Assembly (NCBI GenBank): GCA_023416745.1
Contig: JAEZHF010000037.1
Span: 1 to 29,137, forward strand
Source: Bacillota bacterium
Lineage (GTDB): Bacteria > Bacillota > Clostridia > Christensenellales > SZUA-584
DNA: 29,137 nt
Direction: 5' to 3'
The notes under the pieces are model-generated. The model worked only from the letters and a program-made list of their open reading frames with translations. It was not told the origin of the DNA and ran no database searches. The translations under genes were made by a program, and so were the position numbers. Below are positions 15,012 through 21,988 of the stretch, one piece after another (position 1 is the first letter of the stretch; each line of letters starts with the position of its first letter).

Positions 15012-16032
15012 ATATCGTGCCACCGGAGGCAGTAAACGCCCGCATCTTATAGTAGTACGTCTTGTTCGTCGTGAGCCCGGTGTTGGTATAGACAGCTGTC
15101 GGCCAGTCAGACGCGGTGAAAATCTTTGAATAGGTGCCGCTCTTTTGCGTGGAGCGATAGACTTCATAGCCGCTGATGCCGGTCTGTACGCTCCAGGTCA
15201 GCCGGATGCTCCCAGAAGAGGCCGGGACGACTGACAACACCGGCGCCGCGATTGCGGGTATGGCTGATACTGCAGCGGAGAAGTCCGCATATATCGCGGT
15301 GTCGCCGGACCCACAAAAGCTTCGAACCTTGTAGTAATACGTTTTGCCGGTTATCAGACCGGAGTTGGTATAGGACAGTGCCTTTGAAGAAGCCGTGCCG
15401 ATCTTTAAATAGGTGCCGTATTTGGTGGTGCTTCTGAAGATTTCATAGCCTCCGGCGCCGCTTATTGGGCTCCATGTGATCTGTATGCTGCGGCAACCCG
15501 TTGAAACAGCCTCCGATTTGACAGCCATGCCACGTGGCGCAGCAGATGCGGATGAAAAAGTCCCATAGGTCGTCGTTTCACCTGAGACACTAAAGGCCCT
15601 GATCCGGTAATAATACGTTTTGCCCGCTGTCAGCTTAATATTTATGAATTCGCATCGATCCGGATCGTTGACCGTCGTTATATTCGAGTAGGTTCCGTTT
15701 TTCTGGGTGGAGCGGTATATTTCGTATCCCGACGTGCCTTCGGATGTCGTCCATGTGAGCGCGATTCTGTCGAAGCCTGTGCTCCGCGCAGTGAGCGCTG
15801 GTGTGCCCACGGGCGCGAATTCCGCGGTCAACGTGATGTCTTCCTCAGCCTCAAAGGAATACTGGCTGCTGCTGACTTTGGGCTCTTTCCATTGGATGAA
15901 TCGGTACCCTTCGCTGGGAATTGCCGAAAGTGTAACCGTATCCCCCGCGTTGTAATCTCCCCCGCCAGTAACGGACCCGTAAGCGTCGTTCACGGAGATG
16001 GCTGTAATGGTAAATCTTATCGAATAACGCAT
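15007..16032 (-). CDS. InlB-type repeat plus three fibronectin type III domains, 5' part of the frameshifted peptidase gene
   Basis: A 341-residue product. Residues 1-70 form an InlB B-repeat-like domain (SVTGGGDYNAGDTVTLSAIP, GYRFIQW). Three fibronectin-III repeats of about 90 residues follow, each with GYEIYRSTQKNGTYS-like and GKTYYYRIRAF-like segments. The third stops at SGGTIS where the others read SGETTTYG or SGDTAIYA, and the missing tail (GAWSAT) is present in the -1 frame, so the original protein continued into the C39-like domain. Such domains usually sit on exported surface proteins, yet no signal peptide is present and no upstream in-frame start exists before a TAA near 16097. The gene may therefore also be truncated at its 5' end. 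AGGAAAGAAG lies before the ATG. Confidence 0.8.
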   Translation of the reverse strand: MRYSIRFTITAISVNDAYGSVTGGGDYNAGDTVTLSAIPSEGYRFIQWKEPKVSSSQYSFEAEEDITLTAEFAPVGTPALTARSTGFDRIALTWTTSEGTSGYEIYRSTQKNGTYSNITTVNDPDRCEFINIKLTAGKTYYYRIRAFSVSGETTTYGTFSSASAAPRGMAVKSEAVSTGCRSIQITWSPISGAGGYEIFRSTTKYGTYLKIGTASSKALSYTNSGLITGKTYYYKVRSFCGSGDTAIYADFSAAVSAIPAIAAPVLSVVPASSGSIRLTWSVQTGISGYEVYRSTQKSGTYSKIFTASDWPTAVYTNTGLTTNKTYYYKMRAFTASGGTIS

Positions 16033-16175
16033 TAAATCTTCTTTCCTGGCGTATTTGCATATATTGAATTTGCTGTAACAGAATCCATATACACTTTACC
16101 ATTTTTTATTTTGTATACCGTAAGTGAGTGTGATCAGTTTGTTGATCAGTATAATATATGCATAAGAAGCCAATT

Positions 16176-16216
16176 CGGAAACAAACAAAAATGCCGTGTG
16201 TATTGTCACAGACGGC
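16176..16216 (-). terminator. Terminator of the U32/glycosylase/hydrogenase operon
   Basis: On the minus strand GCCG(TC)TGTG (16216-16207) pairs with CACACGGC (16200-16193) around a six-base loop, with a two-base bulge, followed by a T-rich tract ATTTTTGTTTGTTT. It lies 41 bases after the hydrogenase stop. Confidence 0.62.
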
Positions 16217-16256
16217 GTATAAGATCAGTTAAGCTATGTAAGATATTGAGGGTATG

Positions 16257-17498
16257 TTATTTTCCGAACCGGCGCGTAAACATGTTTTCTCCCGAGATAA
16301 GGCTTTCGATCGTTTCGAAACCCAGTCGCGTCAACAGGTCCTGTACAAATGCATTGTTGACAGGCGTGCGGCTTGCGGCCTTTTTGGCATATGCATCCAC
16401 ATTGTTTGCTCCATCCTGTGCAGGAATCAGTGCCCGGGGTCCGCCGACGCATCCGCCGACGCAACCCATCCCCTCTATGAAGTTGGCGTCCAAATGCCCT
16501 TCCATCGCGTCTTTAAGCATCTGTTTGCAGGCCGGTACGCCGTTGCCTTGCCGGCTTTTCAGCGGGATCCGGCGGTTCGGCCGCAGTGTCTCCAGCGTAG
16601 CCGCCACGGCTTCGCTGACGCCACCTGTTCGTGCATATAATCTCCCGCCAGCAGAGGAATGATCACGCAGATCTTCTTCCAATTCACGAGGATCAATGCC
16701 CGCCGCGCTGAATACATCCGCTGTTTCACGAAAAGTCAGTACGTAATCCACCGCGTCCGCAATATCGTCCAGCCTCGCTTCCGCTTTTTTGGCAAGACAC
16801 GGACCGATAAATACCGTTTTCGCATCGGGGTGCATCTGCTTGATCGCCCGCCCGCACGCCGCCATGGGTGAAACCGACGGCGGGACATGCGGCACGAGCT
16901 GGTTGTATACCTTTTGTATCATTGCCACCCACATGGGACAGCAGCAACTGGTCAGCACGAAATCCTCTTCACGGGTGACCGACCTGTCGAATTCCAGCGC
17001 TTCCTTAAGTGTCAGTATATCCGCGAACAGCGCTACCTCGATCATGCCCGCAAAGCCCAGCTGCTTGAAAGCCGCCCGCAGCCGTCCGGGCGTCATGTCG
17101 GATCCGAACTGGCTGACATAGGCGGGCGCAATAAGCGCATACACCGGCTGTCCGGCGTTTATGGCTTCAAATATCGGCACCACTTCCTTGATTTCCGCCA
17201 GATTGTGCGCTCCGCAGGCTTTAACACAGTCTCCGCAGCCTGCGCAATCCTGCGCTGATATGACCGCCTGTCCATTCCCGTCATGCGTGATGGCGTTATA
17301 AAAGCAGACGCTGGCGCATTGCTGATCACCGCAGTCGCACGGGCCGAGACGAACAACAGCCGGGTGATTGCGCGGGTTGGTCAGGCAGTCCAGCGCGTGA
17401 GCGTCACAGTCAGGCGCATCGAACAGTGCTGATATATCGCCGCCCACCGAAAGCTCCACCGACTTTTTGTACAGATCGTCAAATAGTACTTCGTTCAT
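16257..17498 (-). CDS. [FeFe]-hydrogenase-like protein with N-terminal 2[4Fe-4S] ferredoxin domain, no PAS domain
   Basis: A 413-residue protein. Cysteines C54, C56, C61, C65 and C85, C88, C91, C95 form two 4Fe-4S motifs; the first has unusual CxC spacing. The H-cluster motifs are L1 TSCCCPMW (183-190, an extra Cys compared with TSCCPAW), L2 GPCLAKKAE (C234) and L3 EGMGCVGGCVGG (C346, C350). The L2 and L3 wording fits the putative sensory/uncharacterised groups C and D rather than fast hydrogen-evolving enzymes. With no PAS domain, group D-like is the better guess. ATG 17498 is chosen over 17522 because GAGGAG lies eight bases upstream and it overlaps the glycosylase stop as ATGA. Last gene of a three-gene operon. 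It may sense hydrogen or redox state; catalysis is not assured. Confidence 0.85.
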   Translation of the reverse strand: MNEVLFDDLYKKSVELSVGGDISALFDAPDCDAHALDCLTNPRNHPAVVRLGPCDCGDQQCASVCFYNAITHDGNGQAVISAQDCAGCGDCVKACGAHNLAEIKEVVPIFEAINAGQPVYALIAPAYVSQFGSDMTPGRLRAAFKQLGFAGMIEVALFADILTLKEALEFDRSVTREEDFVLTSCCCPMWVAMIQKVYNQLVPHVPPSVSPMAACGRAIKQMHPDAKTVFIGPCLAKKAEARLDDIADAVDYVLTFRETADVFSAAGIDPRELEEDLRDHSSAGGRLYARTGGVSEAVAATLETLRPNRRIPLKSRQGNGVPACKQMLKDAMEGHLDANFIEGMGCVGGCVGGPRALIPAQDGANNVDAYAKKAASRTPVNNAFVQDLLTRLGFETIESLISGENMFTRRFGK

Positions 17499-18001
17499 GG
17501 AAGTGTCTCCTCTCTTAAGCAATCCGCCACCCGTACCCAGTCCTTCAGCCGCCGCTCAAACCTGATGGCGTGAGCTGGACTGGTGGACCCCAGCCTGTCA
17601 TAGCTTATGCCGGGAACCGAAAAATCAATATGCTTTCTATATAGTTCGAAAGCCTTACCGCCGTTAAAAAAAACATGCCTCACCTGCGGATGAGCCTCAT
17701 AAAAAGCCAAAAAATTGTTTGTGGTCACGGACCGTATGGCCGCGTCGCTGCTGCCTTCGCGCTCACATGCAGCCACGACATCCCACAGAGCCACGCCGTG
17801 GCGCAGCAGCATCAATTTTCGCGCCTCGTAGCTGCTCAAATAAGGCTCTCCCAGAATCGCACTGATCAGCGGCCAGAACGCGTTATGCGGGTGCCCGTAA
17901 TATTCAAACTTAGCAAGCGACGCCGCGGACGGCATGGAACCCAAAATCAGTACTCGGCTGTTTTCATCGGCTATGGGTCCAAAGCCATATAACATGGTCA
18001 T
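17495..18001 (-). CDS. Hypoxanthine-DNA (deoxyinosine) glycosylase, UDG superfamily
   Basis: A 168-residue protein. The N-terminal motif GSMPSAASL (21-29) followed by YYGHPHNAFW is the signature of the deoxyinosine/hypoxanthine-DNA glycosylase branch of the uracil-DNA glycosylase superfamily (Mug-like fold). LWDVVAACEREGSSDAAIR and the late GSTSPAHA motif also match. The enzyme removes hypoxanthine, formed by adenine deamination, to start base excision repair. It starts within the stop codon of the U32 gene and ends within the start of the hydrogenase-like gene, ATGA overlaps on both sides, so all three are made from one message. An alternative ATG lies two codons inside. Confidence 0.88.
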   Translation of the reverse strand: MTMLYGFGPIADENSRVLILGSMPSAASLAKFEYYGHPHNAFWPLISAILGEPYLSSYEARKLMLLRHGVALWDVVAACEREGSSDAAIRSVTTNNFLAFYEAHPQVRHVFFNGGKAFELYRKHIDFSVPGISYDRLGSTSPAHAIRFERRLKDWVRVADCLREETLP

Positions 18002-20271
18002 GGCCGCCTCCGCCCATCCAGCAGTCCCAGGTGTTTTTGTACAATTTTACGGCTTTGCGCGTCATCCTCGTCCAATAGCTCCACACGGAAGTGCCGTATG
18101 CCCATGTCCAGCAGCGCTCCGGCATTTTTCTCCGCCGGTCCCCCTTCAAACAGCCTGTTCTCACAGCATTTCGTCGTCATAACCGGTAAACGACGGCCCG
18201 CATCGTCCAGCAGAGAGAACCTCTCCTTGCGGCACCGTCCGCAAGCGCTGTCTCCCAACGCATGCCGAATGACACAATGGCGCAATGCCATCAGTTCGTA
18301 CCGGGCATATAAAAGCGCCTCAACCGGCGGCAGCTGGCCGTATGTCTGTTCAAAGGCCCTCAGCATGTCGGCGGTTTGGCTTTCGTCCAGTTCAGGAGAT
18401 AACGTTATCCGCCGCGCGCCGCTATGAAAATATACGGACAAAGCGTCCGCGTTCAGCGCGCTCACGGTATAGTCCAGCGTTACGTCGTTTTCTTGGGGAT
18501 ATACATGAAGACCGCCGTGGTCCGTCACCAGCAACCGTTCGCACTTAAATCGTTTCGGCTGCCCGGCAAGGCGGTCTGTTTTCAAGCGCAAGGCCGGGCT
18601 GTCCTGCTTTCTTGCAAAATACAGCGCGGCATTCTCCGTATATATATCGCCTGAGACGAGGTCTCGCACCGCATCAAGCTGTACAAAGTTCCTGACCAGC
18701 ACGTGCAACAAGGGTTTTTCGGGCAAAGCGTCCATCTTCAGCACAGGAGGCTTATATTCAGCCATTTTCTGATAGTGAATTTGGGTCCGCAGTTTCGTCA
18801 ACTGCTCCACTGCATCTCGCCGCAGTGCGTTAACCGCGCTTCTTGCAACAAAGGCATATCCGTCGGCATCCACTTCCAGCTGTTCAAACTGGTAGGGCGT
18901 TCCGCCCAACTTTCCAGCGTTTTCACGCAGCTCCTCTGCGGTGGCTGCCCGGGTTCTGCTTTCTGCCACAAGGTCACCAACAGCCTCGGCTTCATGCCCG
19001 TTCGCATCCCATATGACGAACCGCAGCGGAGATCCGACACGAGCTTCCAGCCTGCCAGTAACATACACCTTTCTGTCGGGCGTATCCGCAATCTTTTCAA
19101 TAAGCTCGGCATCGCTCGTTTTAACGACCGTGTCGTTTGCTTTCGTCTTGACTTTGCAGTCCAGCGTCACAATTTCGCCCGACTGTGCACCGTTCACCAG
19201 CAGTCCGTTCTTTATGATACGGTTACAGAAAAAGCCATCGTCGTTACCCTCGAATTTGATACCATCCCCCTGTCGTAAAGGCGCGGTCAACACCAATCTT
19301 ATTCCGTCTCGCCCCACCGATATCACCTTCCCCAGCGGCACTCCGGCGTGGTTTGGTCTCCGGATACCCATCAGCGCTTCGTCCGTGTCGTCCAGCAGAT
19401 GCCCTTTTGTAAATCCGCGATTGAACAGCTTCTTCAAATCATCTATATCTCGCTGGTGCGTTTTGAGTATACGGCCAGACTGAGCATCCTGCAGAAGACC
19501 GGCGTATATCTTTGTCACATGTGCCACATATTCCGGCGACTTCATCCGTCCTTCTATCTTAAAGCAGCGTATACCGGCGTTCATCAGCTGCCCGATATCC
19601 TCCAGCAACGCGATGTCTTTGGGCGACAGCAGATATCGTCCACCGGTATCCACGGCATGTCCTTCTCCGTCCAAAAGCTTATAGCGCATCCGACAGCTCT
19701 GCGCACACTGCCCGCGGTTGCCGCTGCGCCCCAATGTCAATGCGCTCATCAGGCACTGACCCGACGCGCCGATACACAGAGCACCATGCACGAACACTTC
19801 CTTTTCTATCGGGCTTTGCAGGCTCTTGATCTGCTCCAGTGTCAGCTCGCGCGCAAGTACAGCCCGCACCGCCCCAAGCGAGCGGACATATTCCAGCGCT
19901 GCGTCATTATGATTATGCATTTGTGTGGAGGCATGCAGCTCCATTTTTGGCCATCGCCCCCGCACCAATGCCATCATACCGGCATCCTGTATGATCAGGG
20001 CATCCGCACCCAATTCGATGACTTTGGAAACATGCCGAAGAAACTCGCCGACCTCACTTTGATAAATCAACGTATTGACCGTGACATATACTCTGACGCT
20101 ATACGTATGGGCATACGCAACAGCCTGCGCCATATCGTCATATGAAAAGTTGGCTGCAAATGACCTTGCGCCGAAGCTGCGGCCTCCTATATAGACCGCA
20201 TCTGCGCCCGCCTTCACAGCCTCAAGCAAAGCGCTAAAGCTTCCAGCCGGTGAAAGGAGTTCCGTTTCCAT
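17998..20271 (-). CDS. U32-family peptidase-like protein with DUF3656 (RlhA-like)
   Basis: A 757-residue protein. It begins with the U32 TIM-barrel segment LLSPAGSFSALLEAVKAGADAVYIGG, then FVHGALCIGASGQCLMS and the cysteine-rich GNRGQCAQSCRMRY that probably holds an Fe-S cluster. Then come GIRCFKIEGRMKSPEYVAHVT and a long C-terminal DUF3656-like part with further cysteines (CGRCRKER, TKCCENRL). Although called peptidases, E. coli relatives of this architecture hydroxylate 23S rRNA (RlhA), so RNA modification is the more likely role. AAGGA lies seven bases before ATG. It is the first gene of the operon. Confidence 0.88.
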   Translation of the reverse strand: METELLSPAGSFSALLEAVKAGADAVYIGGRSFGARSFAANFSYDDMAQAVAYAHTYSVRVYVTVNTLIYQSEVGEFLRHVSKVIELGADALIIQDAGMMALVRGRWPKMELHASTQMHNHNDAALEYVRSLGAVRAVLARELTLEQIKSLQSPIEKEVFVHGALCIGASGQCLMSALTLGRSGNRGQCAQSCRMRYKLLDGEGHAVDTGGRYLLSPKDIALLEDIGQLMNAGIRCFKIEGRMKSPEYVAHVTKIYAGLLQDAQSGRILKTHQRDIDDLKKLFNRGFTKGHLLDDTDEALMGIRRPNHAGVPLGKVISVGRDGIRLVLTAPLRQGDGIKFEGNDDGFFCNRIIKNGLLVNGAQSGEIVTLDCKVKTKANDTVVKTSDAELIEKIADTPDRKVYVTGRLEARVGSPLRFVIWDANGHEAEAVGDLVAESRTRAATAEELRENAGKLGGTPYQFEQLEVDADGYAFVARSAVNALRRDAVEQLTKLRTQIHYQKMAEYKPPVLKMDALPEKPLLHVLVRNFVQLDAVRDLVSGDIYTENAALYFARKQDSPALRLKTDRLAGQPKRFKCERLLVTDHGGLHVYPQENDVTLDYTVSALNADALSVYFHSGARRITLSPELDESQTADMLRAFEQTYGQLPPVEALLYARYELMALRHCVIRHALGDSACGRCRKERFSLLDDAGRRLPVMTTKCCENRLFEGGPAEKNAGALLDMGIRHFRVELLDEDDAQSRKIVQKHLGLLDGRRRP

Positions 20272-20341
20272 TGACCGATCCTTTTTCTCCCGTCCATTTA
20301 TTCCATGATCAGTATATCACATAGGCGTATATTGTCATATC

Positions 20342-20369
20342 AAAAAAGGCCGTCAGGAGTCCGGCCTTT
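20342..20369 (-). terminator. Terminator downstream of the YjzC-like gene
   Basis: AAAGGCCG (20345-20352) pairs with CGGCCTTT (20362-20369) around nine bases. On the minus strand the stem ends in a run of six T, 35 bases after the small gene's stop. Confidence 0.75.
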
Positions 20370-20403
20370 CCGTCCGCGAGTATGCACGGCCAAAGGGAAA
20401 CTT

Positions 20404-20559
20404 CTATTCCTTCTCAAAAAACTGGTTTGACCCTGGCGTCGGTGGAAATGAATCTCCTTTGTTCAGCGTAATTCCGCTTCTAATCACCTTCCCCTGGTCG
20501 TTAATGATCTTATAATCACCGCCCTGGGGCGCCTTTTGCCCGGATTTGAACCTTTGCAT
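20404..20559 (-). CDS. YjzC-like small protein, 51 residues
   Basis: A short gene found by translating the gap. The product begins MQRFKSGQKAPQGGDY, continues through KVIRSGITLNKGDSFPPTP and ends QFFEKE. The RFKSGQKAP start and the GDxFPPTP segment match the YjzC family of small soluble Bacillota proteins, whose function is unknown. AAAGGCGGAG precedes the ATG at 20557-20559, and a clean terminator follows. An inverted repeat CAAAGA-ATAG-TCTTTG (20588-20603) lies just upstream and may be an operator. No membrane segment or cysteine is present. Confidence 0.82.
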   Translation of the reverse strand: MQRFKSGQKAPQGGDYKIINDQGKVIRSGITLNKGDSFPPTPGSNQFFEKE

Positions 20560-20643
20560 ATTTCTCCGCCTTTCACAAGTGTTGTTTCAAAGAATAGTCT
20601 TTGCAGCACGGCAGAAATTATGTGCTAAAAATTTTATTAGGTG

Positions 20644-20672
20644 TTGTGATTTTCCCAACGGTATGATAAAAT
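20644..20672 (+). promoter_or_regulatory. Promoter of tRNA-Ser
   Basis: TTGTGA (20644-20649), 17 bases, then TAAAAT (20667-20672); the start would fall near 20680, twenty bases before the mature tRNA. Confidence 0.6.
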
Positions 20673-20699
20673 AGCGTTCGCGCGACAAATATCGAATGT

Positions 20700-20790
20700 G
20701 GAGAGATGGCTGAGCTGGTCTAAGGCGCACGACTGGAAATCGTGTGTGCGGGGAACCGTACCGAGGGTTCGAATCCCTCTCTCTCCGCCA
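20700..20790 (+). tRNA. tRNA-Ser: tRNA-Ser (anticodon GGA)
   Basis: A 91-base gene with acceptor GGAGAGA/TCTCTCC, discriminator G and encoded CCA. The D-arm is followed by anticodon stem CACGA/TCGTG around CTGGAAA with GGA at 20735-20737. A long variable arm typical of class II tRNAs and the T-loop GGTTCGAATCC complete the fold. It reads UCC and UCU. Confidence 0.97.
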
Positions 20791-20797
20791 AATAAAG

Positions 20798-20849
20798 CAA
20801 ATCCGAACCCCATACCAATCGGCGAGGGATTCGGATTTGTTGTATTTTT
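20798..20849 (+). terminator. Terminator of tRNA-Ser
   Basis: CAAATCCGAACCCC (20798-20811) pairs with GGGATTCGGATTTG (20826-20839), with one mismatched or wobble position, then TTGTATTTTT. Confidence 0.8.
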
Positions 20850-20995
20850 CAGTAAAATGTACCCATAGAACTGGACATCCTAATTATCCAGCTGAGATGA
20901 TCAATCATATATTCGTCGGTTGTTTCCAGCGTAGCTGTTAGATGCCGTGTCTCCGAGTCATATATATCATAGCAGATTGTTTTAATGTCTTTCAT
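20849..20995 (-). CDS. Possible 48-residue protein or gene remnant
   Basis: An ATG frame beginning MKDIKTICYDIYDSE and ending SSSMGTFY, directly downstream of the lipoprotein gene (13 bases after its stop) on the same strand. It has no good ribosome binding site; a TTG at 21016 in the same frame would overlap the lipoprotein stop. Its stop lies at the T-tract of the tRNA terminator. I do not recognise it. Composition is plausible for a real protein, so it could be a small immunity-cassette gene or the stump of a longer gene cut at the tRNA. Confidence 0.3.
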   Translation of the reverse strand: MKDIKTICYDIYDSETRHLTATLETTDEYMIDHLSWIIRMSSSMGTFY

Positions 20996-21008
20996 TCTCT
21001 CGGTAAAC

Positions 21009-21950
21009 TCAACTATCAATTTTTAACCATCTTTTTAAAACTATCATTTCCTCGTTATCTGGACGAATAATTTGATTAATCGTTGTTTTCCAGTATTCAG
21101 GGTAATAAATAAACAGTACAGGAAATTCATATTCCAACGCACTTTGTTTTATCAAATCGCTTTTTGTCAAATCAGGAACATTTTTATTACCTTCTGCTGA
21201 GCGGTTATTCCATTCTTTTTCGTCATCCGCAGTTACAAATTTGTATCCAACCTTTTTCTCAGCATCATAACCATCCAATTTAAAAATTACTAATTCGTTA
21301 TCCCCGTACGATACCTCAACAGTAATATCATGTCCATTAGAAAAATCAAGCTTATAAATGCTATCAGAATAGCTTTCTTGAATTCTCTCTTTAACCCAAT
21401 CTCCATTATATAAGCCTTTTTCAGACCATTGCCTTAATTCAGGCATATCGAGAATTCTATCAAGACTATCTCTAAACAATTGAAAATTATCTATTGCCTG
21501 ATTGCTATCTTTTTCATCCTGATATTCATATGCACTAATAAAAATTATGGGGAACTCATATAAAGCAGCATTATACTGTATTGTTTCAATTTCTCTTATA
21601 TCAGGAGAACTTATATCACCATTCTTCCGACTTTGTTCCCACTCTGTCACATCTTTATTAAGAACGGTCTTATATCCGATCATTTTTGAAGCATCATAGC
21701 CGTCCAATTCAAATGTAGCAGTTTTATTAGTTCCATCTATTCCAATATAGTCAATAATGATTTCTTCATCTGAATCTGCAAATTCTACTCCATACATATA
21801 GTGCAAATTAACTTCTAATTCTCTTTTAAAAGCTTCGCCATTTTTAATCGCACTTTTGTCTACTGGAGCCGGACAGCCAGCCAATATTAGACACATACAA
21901 ACAAGCAGTATAATTATTAGTGTATGATGTATCATAAATTTGTTTTTCAT
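21009..21950 (-). CDS. Lipoprotein with internal domain duplication, candidate RHS immunity protein
   Basis: A 313-residue protein with a signal peptide and lipobox ending LAGC (lipid-modified C26), so it should sit on the outer face of the membrane. Two similar halves are visible: ATFELDGYDASKMIGYK...EWEQ...LYEFPIIFI near residues 78-143, and VIFKLDGYDAEKKVGYK...EWNN...EYEFPVLFI near 221-285, offset by 143 residues. The family is not one I can name. It follows the RHS gene by 38 bases on the same strand with a strong AAGGGGG site, the usual place for an immunity gene. The AT-rich sequence resembles the RHS tip and differs from the rest of the window. The immunity role is inference from position. 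Confidence 0.8.
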   Translation of the reverse strand: MKNKFMIHHTLIIILLVCMCLILAGCPAPVDKSAIKNGEAFKRELEVNLHYMYGVEFADSDEEIIIDYIGIDGTNKTATFELDGYDASKMIGYKTVLNKDVTEWEQSRKNGDISSPDIREIETIQYNAALYEFPIIFISAYEYQDEKDSNQAIDNFQLFRDSLDRILDMPELRQWSEKGLYNGDWVKERIQESYSDSIYKLDFSNGHDITVEVSYGDNELVIFKLDGYDAEKKVGYKFVTADDEKEWNNRSAEGNKNVPDLTKSDLIKQSALEYEFPVLFIYYPEYWKTTINQIIRPDNEEMIVLKRWLKIDS

Positions 21951-21988
21951 ATATATCCCCCTTACTGTTTTAAGATATTTCTTATCTC

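Noticed and set aside
19348..20145. A 265-residue plus-strand frame
   Set aside because: Antisense to the U32 gene, whose cysteine motifs and barrel segments are unambiguous.
20700..20790. tRNA-Ser as an att site for an integrated element
   Set aside because: No integrase gene and no direct repeat of the tRNA 3' end was seen in the window; the accessory genes beside it are better explained by RHS tip exchange.
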